From NCBI GenBank assembly GCA_016719945.1, contig JADJYE010000001.1:310001-374000 (forward strand): DNA of 64,000 nucleotides, in the 5' to 3' direction. The translations under genes and the position numbers were made by a program. Below, one piece after another: positions 1-7,423 of the stretch. The notes beneath the pieces were generated by a model. That model was given only the letters and a program-made list of their open reading frames with translations, ran no database searches and had not been told where the DNA came from. The DNA is from Polyangiaceae bacterium (lineage in GTDB: Bacteria > Myxococcota_A > Polyangia > Polyangiales > Polyangiaceae). Every line of letters begins with the position of its first letter. The stretch's first letter is position 1.

Positions 1-213
1 GACTTCGACCTGTTCGCCACATACAACTCGGTCCTCCACGCCCGCTCGTCGTGTGAGGACGTGGACTCGCAGCTCGCCTGCAGCTCGCCCGCGGTGGGCA
101 ATAACTCGGACATCACGGTGAGCCTCGACGGCGGCGACACGACGTACGTCTGGGTCGACGGGGTCATGAACGCGTCGGGCTTCTACACCCTGCGCATCGA
201 TCACGGAAACTGA
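1..213 (+). CDS. C-terminal end of a secreted protein (PPC-like domain), partial
   Basis: The frame is open from the first base and stops at 211-213, giving the last 70 residues of a protein whose start lies outside the window. The piece ends in a beta-rich segment with YVWVDG and SGFYTLRI, as seen at the end of bacterial pre-peptidase C-terminal (PPC) beta-sandwich domains, which are common on exported myxobacterial proteins. It has two Cys (SSCED and LACSS) that could form a disulfide. The enzyme or binding function of the full protein cannot be told from this fragment. The PPC assignment rests on the pattern alone. Confidence 0.6.
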   Translation, partial: DFDLFATYNSVLHARSSCEDVDSQLACSSPAVGNNSDITVSLDGGDTTYVWVDGVMNASGFYTLRIDHGN

Positions 214-226
214 GCCGCGCCTGGCG

Positions 227-285
227 CTTCGCTTCTCGCGCGTGCCGGCGCGAGAAGCGAAGGGACCCGCGCAAGCGGGCGAGCG
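227..285. repeat. Palindrome plus GC-hairpin element between convergent genes
   Basis: A perfect 15-bp inverted repeat (227-241 and 248-262, 6-nt loop) is followed by a second block, GGACCCGCGCAAGCGGGCG, at 263-281. This block nearly matches, in reverse complement, the repeat at 31754-31786, and more loosely the block at 32070-32089. It lies between two genes that end towards each other, so it could act as a bidirectional terminator, but there is no T-tract. Confidence 0.7.
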
Positions 286-296
286 CCAACCAGCGG

Positions 297-1007
297 TCAG
301 GGCTCGAGGCCGAGGGCACGCGACAGCGCGGCCCTCACGACGGCCATCAGCTCCTTCTTGCCTTTGCGGCCGTAGCTCGGGGCGTCGATGGGGGGCAGGA
401 TCTGCACCTGCACCTTGGCGCCCTTGGTCACCACCAGCCTGTCGGCCGGCATGACGTTCTCGGTGCCCTCGAGCGCGATGGGGAGGATGCGCACCTTGGC
501 GTCCACGGCCAAGTGGAAGCCCCCCGACTTGAACGGGCCGAGCTGCCCGGTCTTGCTGCGGGTGCCCTCGGGGGCGATCCACACGCGCGTTCCAGCGGCG
601 AGCATGCGCTCGCTCTCGCGCAGGCTCTCGATGGCGCGCTCACGCTTGTCGCGATCGATCTTCACGAAGCCCGAGGCGAGCATCGCCCGCCCGAACAGGG
701 GCACCATGAACAGCTCCTTCTTGGCGATCATCCGCAGTCGGCCGCCGGGGAGGGCGCAGAACACCGTGGGGATGTCGTAGTAGCTGCGGTGGTTCGACAT
801 CACCACGTACGCCTCGCCGGGCACGGCGTTCTCGACGCCGCGCACGTGCAGCTCGACCCCCGCCTGCCGGAGCAGCTCGCTGCTCCACCAGTCGAGGCGG
901 CGGTCACACTCCTCGAGCGAGACCTTGTTCGTGAGCGAGTCGACGACCGTTGGGATGCAGATCTTCCCGGTGATCCCGATGGCGCGGAGCGAGTCGAGGA
1001 GGCTCAT
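297..1007 (-). CDS. plsC: 1-acyl-sn-glycerol-3-phosphate acyltransferase (PlsC family)
   Basis: This 236-residue protein belongs to the PlsC/LPLAT acyltransferases, which move an acyl chain to lysophosphatidic acid to make phosphatidic acid at the inner membrane. The catalytic H-x4-D motif is seen as NHRSYYD near residue 72. The second block, including VKIDRD, follows, and the substrate-binding EGTRS motif is near residue 147 with FKSGGFHLA after it. Length and motif spacing fit the family. It starts 43 nt after the YjbQ gene on the same strand, so it may be the last gene of the bufferin-like operon, although a separate promoter is possible. The exact acyl acceptor is inferred. Confidence 0.88.
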   Translation of the reverse strand: MSLLDSLRAIGITGKICIPTVVDSLTNKVSLEECDRRLDWWSSELLRQAGVELHVRGVENAVPGEAYVVMSNHRSYYDIPTVFCALPGGRLRMIAKKELFMVPLFGRAMLASGFVKIDRDKRERAIESLRESERMLAAGTRVWIAPEGTRSKTGQLGPFKSGGFHLAVDAKVRILPIALEGTENVMPADRLVVTKGAKVQVQILPPIDAPSYGRKGKKELMAVVRAALSRALGLEP

Positions 1008-1050
1008 CCGCGGCGCAGTTTACCACGCGTGTGAGCGCGTCGACGCGACC

Positions 1051-1503
1051 TCACACGCCCAGGACGGTGACGACCAGCCGCCGCTCGTGGGGTCGCCGGC
1101 GGTGCTCCCACAGGTACACGGCCTGCCACGTGCCGAGGTCGAGCGTGCCCCCTTCGACGGGGAGCGTCTCGCTCGATCGCGTGACGCTCGCGCGCAGGTG
1201 CGCGGGCATGTCGTCAGGGCCTTCGTCGTCGTGCGCGTAGTGGGCGCCCTCGGGCGCGAGCTTCTCGAGCCAGCGCTGCAGATCGTCGAGCACGCGCGGA
1301 TCGGCGTTCTCTTGGATGACCAGGCTCGCGGAGGTGTGCTGGACGAACACCGTCACGACGCCGGTCTGAACCTGCGAGCGCGTGACGACGCCGCGCACGA
1401 GCGACGTGACGTCGACGAAGGGTCCGTGCTCGTGGTGGGCGGCGCGCGCGTCTTCGTGGCTCGAGCGCGTGGGTACCACGACGACCTCGCGGTGCACCCT
1501 CAC
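1051..1503 (-). CDS. yjbQ: YjbQ/UPF0047 family protein
   Basis: This protein of about 150 residues belongs to the YjbQ (UPF0047) family. It carries the family signature VFVQHTSASLVIQENADPRV, the later block with HAHDDEGPDDMPAHLRASV-like spacing, and a C-terminal LGTWQAVYLWEHR. Family members have weak secondary thiamine-phosphate synthase activity, and their physiological role is unsettled. The GTG at 1503 overlaps the stop of the upstream DUF2063 gene (GTGA), which implies translational coupling; a second in-frame GTG lies at 1497. Its place in a bufferin-like operon is the notable point. Nothing in the sequence shows whether it acts on the peptides. Confidence 0.85.
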   Translation of the reverse strand: MRVHREVVVVPTRSSHEDARAAHHEHGPFVDVTSLVRGVVTRSQVQTGVVTVFVQHTSASLVIQENADPRVLDDLQRWLEKLAPEGAHYAHDDEGPDDMPAHLRASVTRSSETLPVEGGTLDLGTWQAVYLWEHRRRPHERRLVVTVLGV

Positions 1504-2360
1504 GGGACGACGACCTCCGCGATGAAGCCCCAGCTCGCCCAGCGCCGGAACCACTCGCCAAGGCTGCCGGCGAGGGCCTGCGCGTCCTCGTCGGACTTGC
1601 CCTCGGCGATCGCCGCGCAGGCCGACAGCAGCGCGCGGCCGCGCGCGAGGGCGTCGAGCATCGCGAAGGCGTCCGCCGACAGCTCCTCGTAGTGGACGAC
1701 CAGCTCCTTGCGGAACAGCGCGACGTACACGTCGCGCTCGGCGCTCTGCAGCCAGCGCTCGACGTCGACCTCCTTCGCGTCGCGTAGCGAGGCGCGCAGC
1801 TGGTGGACGGCGAAGCCGAGGCGGAGCCTCGCGACCAGCGGGCTGAGCACGAAGGTGGCGCGCTCCCACTGGTCGGGGGTGAGGGCAGCGATACGAGCCG
1901 GATCGAGGGGTGGCGGGTCGCGGCCGTCGAAGGTCTCGACGAACGCGACCTCGTAGCGGGCGGCGTCCTTGCAGGCGCGAGCTCGCGCCCGGGGCAGCCC
2001 GTCCCACGAGTCGAGGAACGTCGGCACGTCGAGGCCGAGATCGCGAAGGCTGGGCGACCTGGGCGGAAAAGCCGCGAGGTAAGCCTCGACGAGGGCGTCC
2101 CACGCCTCTTCGCCCAGCAGCACGCAGAGCGCCGGGAAGTCTTCCCGCAGGCAGTCATCGTGGCGCATCCAGAACTGGCGCCGGTAGATGTCGACCTGCT
2201 CGGCCGGGCTGAGCCGGTCGTTTCCGGCGACGTACAGGGCGGCTCGGCGCGAGAGTGACTCGTCTTGCGCGACCGCGGTCGGACGGCGAAACACCTCGCC
2301 GAGGAAGGACTGCAGCTCGGCGAGATCGGCCGGCGCGGTCGGCTCGGCGGCGGCGGTCAC
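1500..2360 (-). CDS. bufC-like: DUF2063 partner protein (BufC-like)
   Basis: The 286-residue product begins with a DUF2063-type N-terminal domain: LAELQSFLGEVFRRP, then SRRAALYVAGNDRLSPAEQVDIYRRQFW, then DDCLREDFPALCVLLGEEAWDAL. A longer helical C-terminal part follows. In bufferin and related pathways a DUF2063 protein sits beside the DUF692 iron oxidase and helps it engage the precursor peptide. Here the GTG start at 2360 overlaps the stop of the DUF692 gene by 4 bp, so the two are translationally coupled. The partner role is inferred from this arrangement. The family name DNA-binding is an old automatic label with no support in this context. Confidence 0.85.
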   Translation of the reverse strand: MTAAAEPTAPADLAELQSFLGEVFRRPTAVAQDESLSRRAALYVAGNDRLSPAEQVDIYRRQFWMRHDDCLREDFPALCVLLGEEAWDALVEAYLAAFPPRSPSLRDLGLDVPTFLDSWDGLPRARARACKDAARYEVAFVETFDGRDPPPLDPARIAALTPDQWERATFVLSPLVARLRLGFAVHQLRASLRDAKEVDVERWLQSAERDVYVALFRKELVVHYEELSADAFAMLDALARGRALLSACAAIAEGKSDEDAQALAGSLGEWFRRWASWGFIAEVVVP

Positions 2361-3256
2361 GCGGCCCCCGATTGGACGGCCCTCGGCGGCGCGGCCTGCG
2401 CAGCGCCCGCCGCGACTCGAGCGCGGATCGCGGCGGCCTTGCGCGCCTCGGCGTGGACCTCGTCGAAGCTGGGGATCTCGTCGTCCCACTCGATGAGGGT
2501 GGAGACAGGGCCCACCCGCTCGATGGCGAGCTCGTACAGGGACCACACGTCGTCGATGACGGGACCGGAGTGGGTGTCGATGATGTACCGCTCGAAGCGC
2601 GTGTGTCCCGCGAGGTGGATCTGCACCACGCGCTCGTGCGGCATCGCTTCGATGTACGTGCGCGGCTCGAACCCGTGGTTTTCGGCTGAGACGTAGATGT
2701 TGTTCACGTCGAGCAGCAGGCCGACGTCGGCCTCTTCGGCGACGGCGCGGACGAAGTCCCACTCGCTCATCCGGCTCGAGGTGTAGGTGAGGTAGCTCGA
2801 CACGTTCTCCAGGGCGAAAGGCAGCTCGAGGAAGTCTTGCACGATGCGCGCGCGCTCGGCGACGTAGCGGACGACCTCCTCGGTGTACGGCAGGGGCAAC
2901 AGGTCGTGGAGGTTCGTGCAGTCCGACCCGGACCAGCACAGGTGATCGCTGAGCCAGGGAGTCTGCGTGTGGCGGGTGAGCGCCTTGAGCTTCTTCAAGT
3001 AGCCCCAGTCGAGGGGGCTCGCGCTGCCGATCGAGAGCGAGACGCCGTGCTGCACGACGCGGTAATCGGCGAGGGCGCGGTCGAGGTTATCGAGGGGTCT
3101 GCCGCCCTCGACCATGAAGTTCTCGCTGATCACCTCGAACCAATCGCACACAGGCTTCTGCTCGAAGACGTGCGGGTAGTGGGGGATGCGCAGCCCCAAG
3201 CCCACGCCCAGATCGGGCAGGCCGAGGCGGGCAGGTCGTTGCGAGGGGCTGGGCAT
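2357..3256 (-). CDS. bufB-like: DUF692 multinuclear non-heme iron oxidase (MNIO, BufB-like)
   Basis: This 299-residue TIM-barrel protein belongs to DUF692/MbnB-like enzymes, which use a di- or tri-iron centre to oxidise Cys residues of precursor peptides into heterocycles. Family landmarks appear in order: GVGLGLRIPHYPHV near the N-terminus, WFEVISENFM, QHGVSLSIGS, WLSDHLCW, ENVSSYLTY, LLLDVNNIYVSAENHG, QIHLAGHT, DTHSGPVIDDVWSLYE and LIEWDDEIPSF. They include the His, Asp and Glu residues expected as iron ligands. The start at 3256 is the ATG just before the DUF692 core. The two Cys-rich peptides encoded directly upstream on the same strand are the likely substrates, and the DUF2063 partner follows with a 4-bp overlap. 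The product chemistry (for example thiooxazole) is inferred from known bufferins. Confidence 0.93.
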   Translation of the reverse strand: MPSPSQRPARLGLPDLGVGLGLRIPHYPHVFEQKPVCDWFEVISENFMVEGGRPLDNLDRALADYRVVQHGVSLSIGSASPLDWGYLKKLKALTRHTQTPWLSDHLCWSGSDCTNLHDLLPLPYTEEVVRYVAERARIVQDFLELPFALENVSSYLTYTSSRMSEWDFVRAVAEEADVGLLLDVNNIYVSAENHGFEPRTYIEAMPHERVVQIHLAGHTRFERYIIDTHSGPVIDDVWSLYELAIERVGPVSTLIEWDDEIPSFDEVHAEARKAAAIRARVAAGAAQAAPPRAVQSGAA

Positions 3257-3281
3257 CGTCCGCGGTCTGGCTAAGGGGCGC

Positions 3282-3557
3282 TCAGCATTCTCGCATGTGG
3301 CAGCCGCCCTTGCTCTTGCACTTGTTCTGCCCCTTGCACTCGTTGACGCCGGGGACCTTGCAGCCACCCTTGCCCTCGCACTCGTTCTTCCCCGCGCAGC
3401 ACTTCTTCTCGCCGGTCGCGCCCGAGTCGGCGGCGGCGGTCGAGTCGGCGGACGGGCCGTCCGCGGCCTTCTTCTGTTCGCTGGCGCAGCCAACGACCCC
3501 CACCACCATGCCACCCATTGCCGAGAGCGCGAGCGTCTTCGCGAGGTCCATGTTCAT
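3282..3557 (-). CDS. bufA2-like: Cys-rich MNIO precursor peptide 2 with lipoprotein signal
   Basis: This 91-residue peptide has a short hydrophobic N-terminus ending in the lipobox VVGC (residues 21-24), then a low-complexity linker of about 25 residues, then a Cys-rich core. The core reads KKCCAGKNECEGKGGC, then KVPGVNECKGQNKCKSKGGC, ending in Cys, with eight Cys in the mature part. It is clearly paralogous to the peptide encoded at 3667-3939. Its gene stops 25 nt before the DUF692 enzyme. The likely role is a metal-binding, enzyme-modified peptide anchored to the envelope by a lipid. The ATG at 3557 is chosen because the signal begins there; ATG 3551 is an alternative, and a longer frame upstream lacks signal character. 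Confidence 0.85.
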   Translation of the reverse strand: MNMDLAKTLALSAMGGMVVGVVGCASEQKKAADGPSADSTAAADSGATGEKKCCAGKNECEGKGGCKVPGVNECKGQNKCKSKGGCHMREC

Positions 3558-3666
3558 CGTGTTCGTCTTTCGAGGAAGGAAAGGAGAGGCCAAGGCCCCC
3601 CCCGGGTTGTCGGTTCGCAGTCGGCCGGCGGCCGGCGCCATGATCGACGCCGCCGCCGCCCTTTGA

Positions 3667-3939
3667 TTACGGAGCTTCGGCCTTCTTTCGGCAGCGCGCG
3701 TCGCAGCCGCCCTGGCCCTTGCACTTGTTCATGCCGGCGCACTCTTGCCGGCCAGGGACGCGGCAGTCGCCCTTGCCCTCGCACTCGTTCTTGCCCTTGC
3801 AGCACTCCTTCTCTGCGGAGGCGGCGGAGGCGCCGGCCGGGGTCGCGTCGGGGTCGGCCTGCGAGCTCGCGCACCCGCCGAGCCCGAGCAGGAGGCCAGA
3901 GGCCGCGGAGACGGAGAGGATCTTGGCGAGGTCTTTCAT
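3667..3939 (-). CDS. bufA1-like: Cys-rich MNIO precursor peptide 1 with lipoprotein signal
   Basis: This 90-residue peptide starts MKDLAKIL and carries the lipobox LGGC (residues 20-23). An Ala/Ser/Pro-rich spacer follows, then the core CCKGKNECEGKGDC, RVPGRQECAGMNKCKGQGGC and a final DARCRKK, with eight Cys after the lipid Cys. It aligns along its length with the peptide at 3282-3557, so the pair arose by tandem duplication. It is the first gene of the operon and lies 88 nt downstream of the palindrome at 4027-4050. Repeated C-K-G-x-N-x-C-K-G-x-G-G-C elements are typical of DUF692-linked precursors. A lipobox in place of an ordinary signal peptide is unusual by what I know of bufferins. Confidence 0.87.
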   Translation of the reverse strand: MKDLAKILSVSAASGLLLGLGGCASSQADPDATPAGASAASAEKECCKGKNECEGKGDCRVPGRQECAGMNKCKGQGGCDARCRKKAEAP

Positions 3940-4026
3940 GGTGGGCCGGAGTTGTACGTGCCTACGCGCGAGTCGGGCCAGGGTTTCGAACCCGGGGGTT
4001 GACCGGCTGGGCTTCGGGTACTACTG

Positions 4027-4050
4027 AATTTTCAGAACATTCTGAAAGTT
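4027..4050. promoter_or_regulatory. Palindromic putative operator between divergent genes
   Basis: Arms TTTCAGAA (4030-4037) and TTCTGAAA (4040-4047) are perfect inverted repeats around a CA centre, and the flanking AA/TT pairs extend the symmetry to 4027-4050. It lies in an AT-rich patch that stands out from the surrounding DNA, 29 nt before the GbsR/MarR-like start and upstream of the precursor-peptide operon. Such a site suits a dimeric winged-helix repressor, probably the adjacent regulator, controlling one or both directions. Confidence 0.65.
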
Positions 4051-4078
4051 CATCGGGCCTGCGCCCGGGGAGAGAGAC

Positions 4079-4627
4079 ATGTCCGAGCCGCTAGAGGGAG
4101 CCGAGCTGCTGTGCGCGGATGCCGTGGGCGACGTGATCGAGCACTGGGGCTTTCGCAAGGCGCTCGGCAGGGTTTGGGCGATCCTCTACCTGGAGACCGT
4201 GCCCCTGGGCGCCGCCGACATCGCCCAGCGACTCACGATGTCCGCCGGCGCGGTCAGCACCTCGCTCGGCGAGCTGCAGCGCTGGGGTGTGGTCCGGCGG
4301 GTGTGGCGGCCAGGCGAGCGCAAGGAGTACTTCGAGGCCGAGACCGACTTCTGGAAGATGATCTCGAAGGTCGTCAGCGAGCGCGAGCGCTTCCTCGCCG
4401 AGAGCGTCAAAGACCGCCTCGATCGGGCCGCCACCTCGGCAGAGGCGGCGCCCAAGTCGGCGAAGCGAGCGCACGTCCTCGAGCGCATCAAGCGCCTGAG
4501 CGCCTTCGCGAACGTCGCGCAGGCGGTGCTCGACTCGTTCATCCAGTCGCAGCGAGCCGACTTCCAGAAGTTCGGCAACCTGCTGAGCCTGACGCGCGCG
4601 GCCAAGGTCGCCAAGGAGGCCTCATGA
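4079..4627 (+). CDS. GbsR/MarR-like winged-helix transcriptional regulator
   Basis: This 182-residue protein has a winged helix-turn-helix with the reading PLGAADIAQRLTMSAGAVST followed by SLGELQRWGVVRRVWRPGERKEYFEAE (roughly residues 38-85). This is the recognition helix and wing of GbsR/MarR-type regulators. A long helical C-terminal half rich in charged residues follows and probably dimerises. A good ribosome site (GGGGAGAGAG) precedes the ATG. The gene overlaps the next one by 4 bp (ATGA), so it leads the menaquinone operon. It probably binds the palindrome at 4027-4050 and regulates itself; the ligand is unknown. Confidence 0.85.
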   Translation: MSEPLEGAELLCADAVGDVIEHWGFRKALGRVWAILYLETVPLGAADIAQRLTMSAGAVSTSLGELQRWGVVRRVWRPGERKEYFEAETDFWKMISKVVSERERFLAESVKDRLDRAATSAEAAPKSAKRAHVLERIKRLSAFANVAQAVLDSFIQSQRADFQKFGNLLSLTRAAKVAKEAS

Positions 4628-5724
4628 AGCCCAGCTCCGCTCTCGCGCTCGCGACCGACCACGCGCGCCCGCTGCAAGCCGGCGCTGGCATCCACGTGCT
4701 CGCGTCGCTGTCCGAGGTCCTGGCCGAGCGGGCGCCCGGCCCGATGGAGTCGAAGCTCTCGGCCATTCGCGCATTTTTGGCCGACGACCTCGCCTCGGTC
4801 GAGCGCGATCTGAGCGACATCGAGCTGCGTCCGACGCCGCTGCACGCGAGCGCCGGGCACCTCATCGGCCTCGGCGGGAAGCGCATTCGACCGATGTGCG
4901 TCGCCCTCGCGGCGCGGGTCGGCCGCGGCTTCGGGCCGGCCGCGCGAGAGCTGGCCGTGGCCGCCGAGCTGGTGCACAACGCCACGCTGCTGCACGACGA
5001 CGTCGTCGACGTGGGCGACGAGCGCCGAGGCGTGCCGACGGCGCGCGTGCTCTACGGCAACGCCGCCAGCGTCTACGCCGGGGACTGGCTGCTCGTCGAC
5101 GCGCTCATGCGCGTGCGGCGCGCCGGGATGAGCGACGTGCTCGACCGCGCGCTCGGTGTGCTCGCCGAGATGCTCGAGGCCGAGGCGCTCCAGCTCAAGG
5201 CGAGGGGCCGCGCGGACGCCACGATGGACCACTACATGGCGGTCGTGCGCGGCAAGACCGCGTCCCTCTTTCGCTGGGCGCTGTACGCCGGCGGCAGGGC
5301 CGGCGAGCTCGACGAGGGCGCGTGCGCGCGGCTCGAGCGGTTCGGAGAGGCGATGGGCGTCGCGTTCCAGGTGGTCGACGACGCGCTCGACGCGGAGGGT
5401 GACCCCTCGGTCACCGGCAAAGAGGTGCTCGTCGATCTGCGCGAGGGCAAGGTGACGTATCCGCTGATGGTCGCGCTCGAGCGCGACCGCGAGCTCAGGG
5501 CGCTGCTCTCCGAGCACCTCGAGCGAGGCGCCGCCTCGCTCGACCCACGCACGGCCGAGCGAGCGCTCGCCGCGATCCACAAGGCCGGGGGCGCGGCCGA
5601 GGCGCGGGCGCTCGCCAAGAGGCTGGTCGTCGGGGCGCTCGAAGACATCTCGACCCTGCCGGACAAACCCGAGACAAGAGCGCTCGCCGCGGTCGCGCAG
5701 GCGATGGTGGAGCGCAGGAGCTAG
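4624..5724 (+). CDS. Polyprenyl diphosphate synthase (trans-isoprenyl)
   Basis: This 366-residue all-alpha prenyl transferase condenses isopentenyl diphosphate onto an allylic chain to make the long polyprenyl diphosphate used as the menaquinone tail. Visible motifs are GGKRIRP for substrate binding, the first Asp-rich motif in LLHDDVVDVGDERRG, and the second in FQVVDDALDAEGD, followed by GKEVLVDLREGKVTYPL. An N-terminal extension of about 55 residues before the core is longer than usual. The ATG overlaps the regulator stop by 4 bp, and the next gene starts 2 nt after its stop. The menaquinone context makes a heptaprenyl to nonaprenyl product likely, but chain length cannot be read from sequence alone. 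Confidence 0.92.
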   Translation: MKPSSALALATDHARPLQAGAGIHVLASLSEVLAERAPGPMESKLSAIRAFLADDLASVERDLSDIELRPTPLHASAGHLIGLGGKRIRPMCVALAARVGRGFGPAARELAVAAELVHNATLLHDDVVDVGDERRGVPTARVLYGNAASVYAGDWLLVDALMRVRRAGMSDVLDRALGVLAEMLEAEALQLKARGRADATMDHYMAVVRGKTASLFRWALYAGGRAGELDEGACARLERFGEAMGVAFQVVDDALDAEGDPSVTGKEVLVDLREGKVTYPLMVALERDRELRALLSEHLERGAASLDPRTAERALAAIHKAGGAAEARALAKRLVVGALEDISTLPDKPETRALAAVAQAMVERRS

Positions 5725-5726
5725 CC

Positions 5727-6710
5727 ATGATCGTCACCCTATCCACCGGCGCAGAGGTCGACGCGGTTCGCCGCGAGCTCGCGCGCCTCGGTTTGTGGGT
5801 CGCGAGCGTCGAGCGCTCCGGCCGAGGCGACGTGCACCTCGTCGTCGCCAAGAGCTCGGCCGCCGTCGACCGCTCGATCGTCGAGGGGCTGCGAGGGGTC
5901 GCGAGCGTGAGCGCGCCGTCGCCCATCCACCCGCTCGTCGACGCGCAGGGGCCGACCGTCGACGTCGCCGGTGTGCTCGTCGGAGCGGGGCAGACCGCGC
6001 TGATCGCGGGGCCCTGCTCGGTCGAGTCCGAGGAGCAGATCGCCCGCATCGCAGCGGCCATCGCGCCGTTCGGGGTCCGGTTCCTGAGGGGGGGCGCCTT
6101 CAAGCCGCGGACGAGCCCCTACGCGTTCCAGGGCCACGGCCGAGACGCCCTCGCCTGGCTGCGTCGGGCGGCCGACTCGCACGGCATGCGCGTGGTCACC
6201 GAGGTGCTCAGCGAGGCAGACGTGGGCGCGGTGACCGAGCACGCCGATCTGCTCCAGGTCGGGTCGCGCAACATGCACAACTACGCCTTGTTGAAGGCGG
6301 TCGGGCGAGCCACGAAGCCCGTGCTGCTCAAGCGCAGCATGGCCGCGACGGTGGAGGAGTGGCTGCTGGCGGGCGAGTACCTGCTGTCCCACGGGGCCAA
6401 GGGCGTCCTGTTCTGCGAGCGCGGGATCCGCACCTTCGACGACTCCACGAGGAACCTGATCGACCTCGGGGCGGTCGCCTTGCTCACCCACGTCCACCGG
6501 CTCCCGGTGGTGGTCGACCCGTCCCACGCGACGGGGCGGCGCGACCTGATCGGGCCGCTCGCGAAGGCGGCGGTCGCCGCGGGAGCCGCCGCGGTGATGA
6601 TCGAGGTGCACGACGACCCGGGGTGCGCCCAGAGCGACGGGCCTCAGGCCCTGCTGCCCGCAGAGCTGGGCCCCATCGCCCGCGCGATCGCGGCTCAGGA
6701 GGCGCGATGA
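5727..6710 (+). CDS. aroF: 3-deoxy-7-phosphoheptulonate (DAHP) synthase
   Basis: This 327-residue enzyme condenses phosphoenolpyruvate and erythrose-4-phosphate, the entry step to chorismate. An N-terminal ferredoxin-like (FL/ACT-like) domain of about 70 residues precedes the barrel, as in type I-beta enzymes. Catalytic-site motifs are AGPCSVESEEQ near residue 93, RGGAFKPRTSPYAFQGHG, VLLKRSM, VVDPSHATGRRD and IEVHDDP. Its position inside a menaquinone operon suggests a dedicated supply of chorismate to MenF, in place of general aromatic amino-acid synthesis. The stop overlaps the menG ATG by 4 bp. Confidence 0.95.
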   Translation: MIVTLSTGAEVDAVRRELARLGLWVASVERSGRGDVHLVVAKSSAAVDRSIVEGLRGVASVSAPSPIHPLVDAQGPTVDVAGVLVGAGQTALIAGPCSVESEEQIARIAAAIAPFGVRFLRGGAFKPRTSPYAFQGHGRDALAWLRRAADSHGMRVVTEVLSEADVGAVTEHADLLQVGSRNMHNYALLKAVGRATKPVLLKRSMAATVEEWLLAGEYLLSHGAKGVLFCERGIRTFDDSTRNLIDLGAVALLTHVHRLPVVVDPSHATGRRDLIGPLAKAAVAAGAAAVMIEVHDDPGCAQSDGPQALLPAELGPIARAIAAQEAR

Positions 6711-7423
6711 GCGCGCAGGCGGAGCGAGCGCAGCGCCTCGGCAGCGGCGCGATGTTCGACGGCATCGCCGGGCGCTACGACCTGCTCAACCGCGTCATCT
6801 CCTTCGGGATCGATCGCGGCTGGCGGAAGAAGGCCGCCCAAGCCCTCGCGCTGACGGAGGGCGCGGGGTCGGTGCTCGACGTCGCGTCGGGCACCGGCGA
6901 CCTGGCGTTCGCGGTGCGAGAGGCGTGGCCACACGCCGGCGTCGTCGGGGTCGACCCCTCGACGAAGATGCTCGAGATCGCCGCGCAGAAGGCCGAGGCG
7001 CGGGGGCTGTCCCAGGTCCTTCGCTTCGAGGTGGCCGAGGCCGAGGCCCTGCCGTTCGACGACGGGACCTTCGACGGGGTGACGATCGCGTTCGGCATTC
7101 GCAACGTCGTCGATCGTCCTCGCGGGCTCGCGGAGATGCGTCGCGTGACGCGCCGCGGGGGCCGGGTCGTCGTGCTGGAGCTGTCCGAGCCCCAGGGCGG
7201 GGTGATGAGCTCCCTCGCGCGGGTCCACGTCCACCACGTCGTGCCGTTCGTGGGAGGCCTGCTGAGCGGCCGCAAGGAGTACGGCTACCTCCAGGCTTCG
7301 ATCGCTGCGTTTCCGCCGCCGGACGCCTTCGCGAAGATGATGGAGCAGGCCGGCCTCGCGGACGTCCGGGCCGAGCCCCTCACGATGGGGGTCGCGCACT
7401 TGTACGTCGGGGTCGTGCCGTGA
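6707..7423 (+). CDS. menG: Demethylmenaquinone methyltransferase
   Basis: This 238-residue class I SAM methyltransferase of the UbiE/MenG family catalyses the last step of menaquinone synthesis, C-methylation of demethylmenaquinone. Landmarks are MFDGIAGRYDLLNRVISFGIDRGWR at the N-terminus, the SAM motif VLDVASGTGDLAF, and TFDGVTIAFGIRNVVDR. The C-terminal YLQASIAAFPPPDAFAKMMEQAGL block is also family-typical. ATGA and GTGA overlaps couple it to the genes on both sides. Confidence 0.95.
   Translation: MSAQAERAQRLGSGAMFDGIAGRYDLLNRVISFGIDRGWRKKAAQALALTEGAGSVLDVASGTGDLAFAVREAWPHAGVVGVDPSTKMLEIAAQKAEARGLSQVLRFEVAEAEALPFDDGTFDGVTIAFGIRNVVDRPRGLAEMRRVTRRGGRVVVLELSEPQGGVMSSLARVHVHHVVPFVGGLLSGRKEYGYLQASIAAFPPPDAFAKMMEQAGLADVRAEPLTMGVAHLYVGVVP

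Noticed and set aside
3970..4015. A tRNA T-arm-like sequence (GGGTTCGAAACCC on the minus strand).
   Set aside because: No matching acceptor stem, anticodon arm or CCA at the right distance; likely a chance hairpin in the operon leader.
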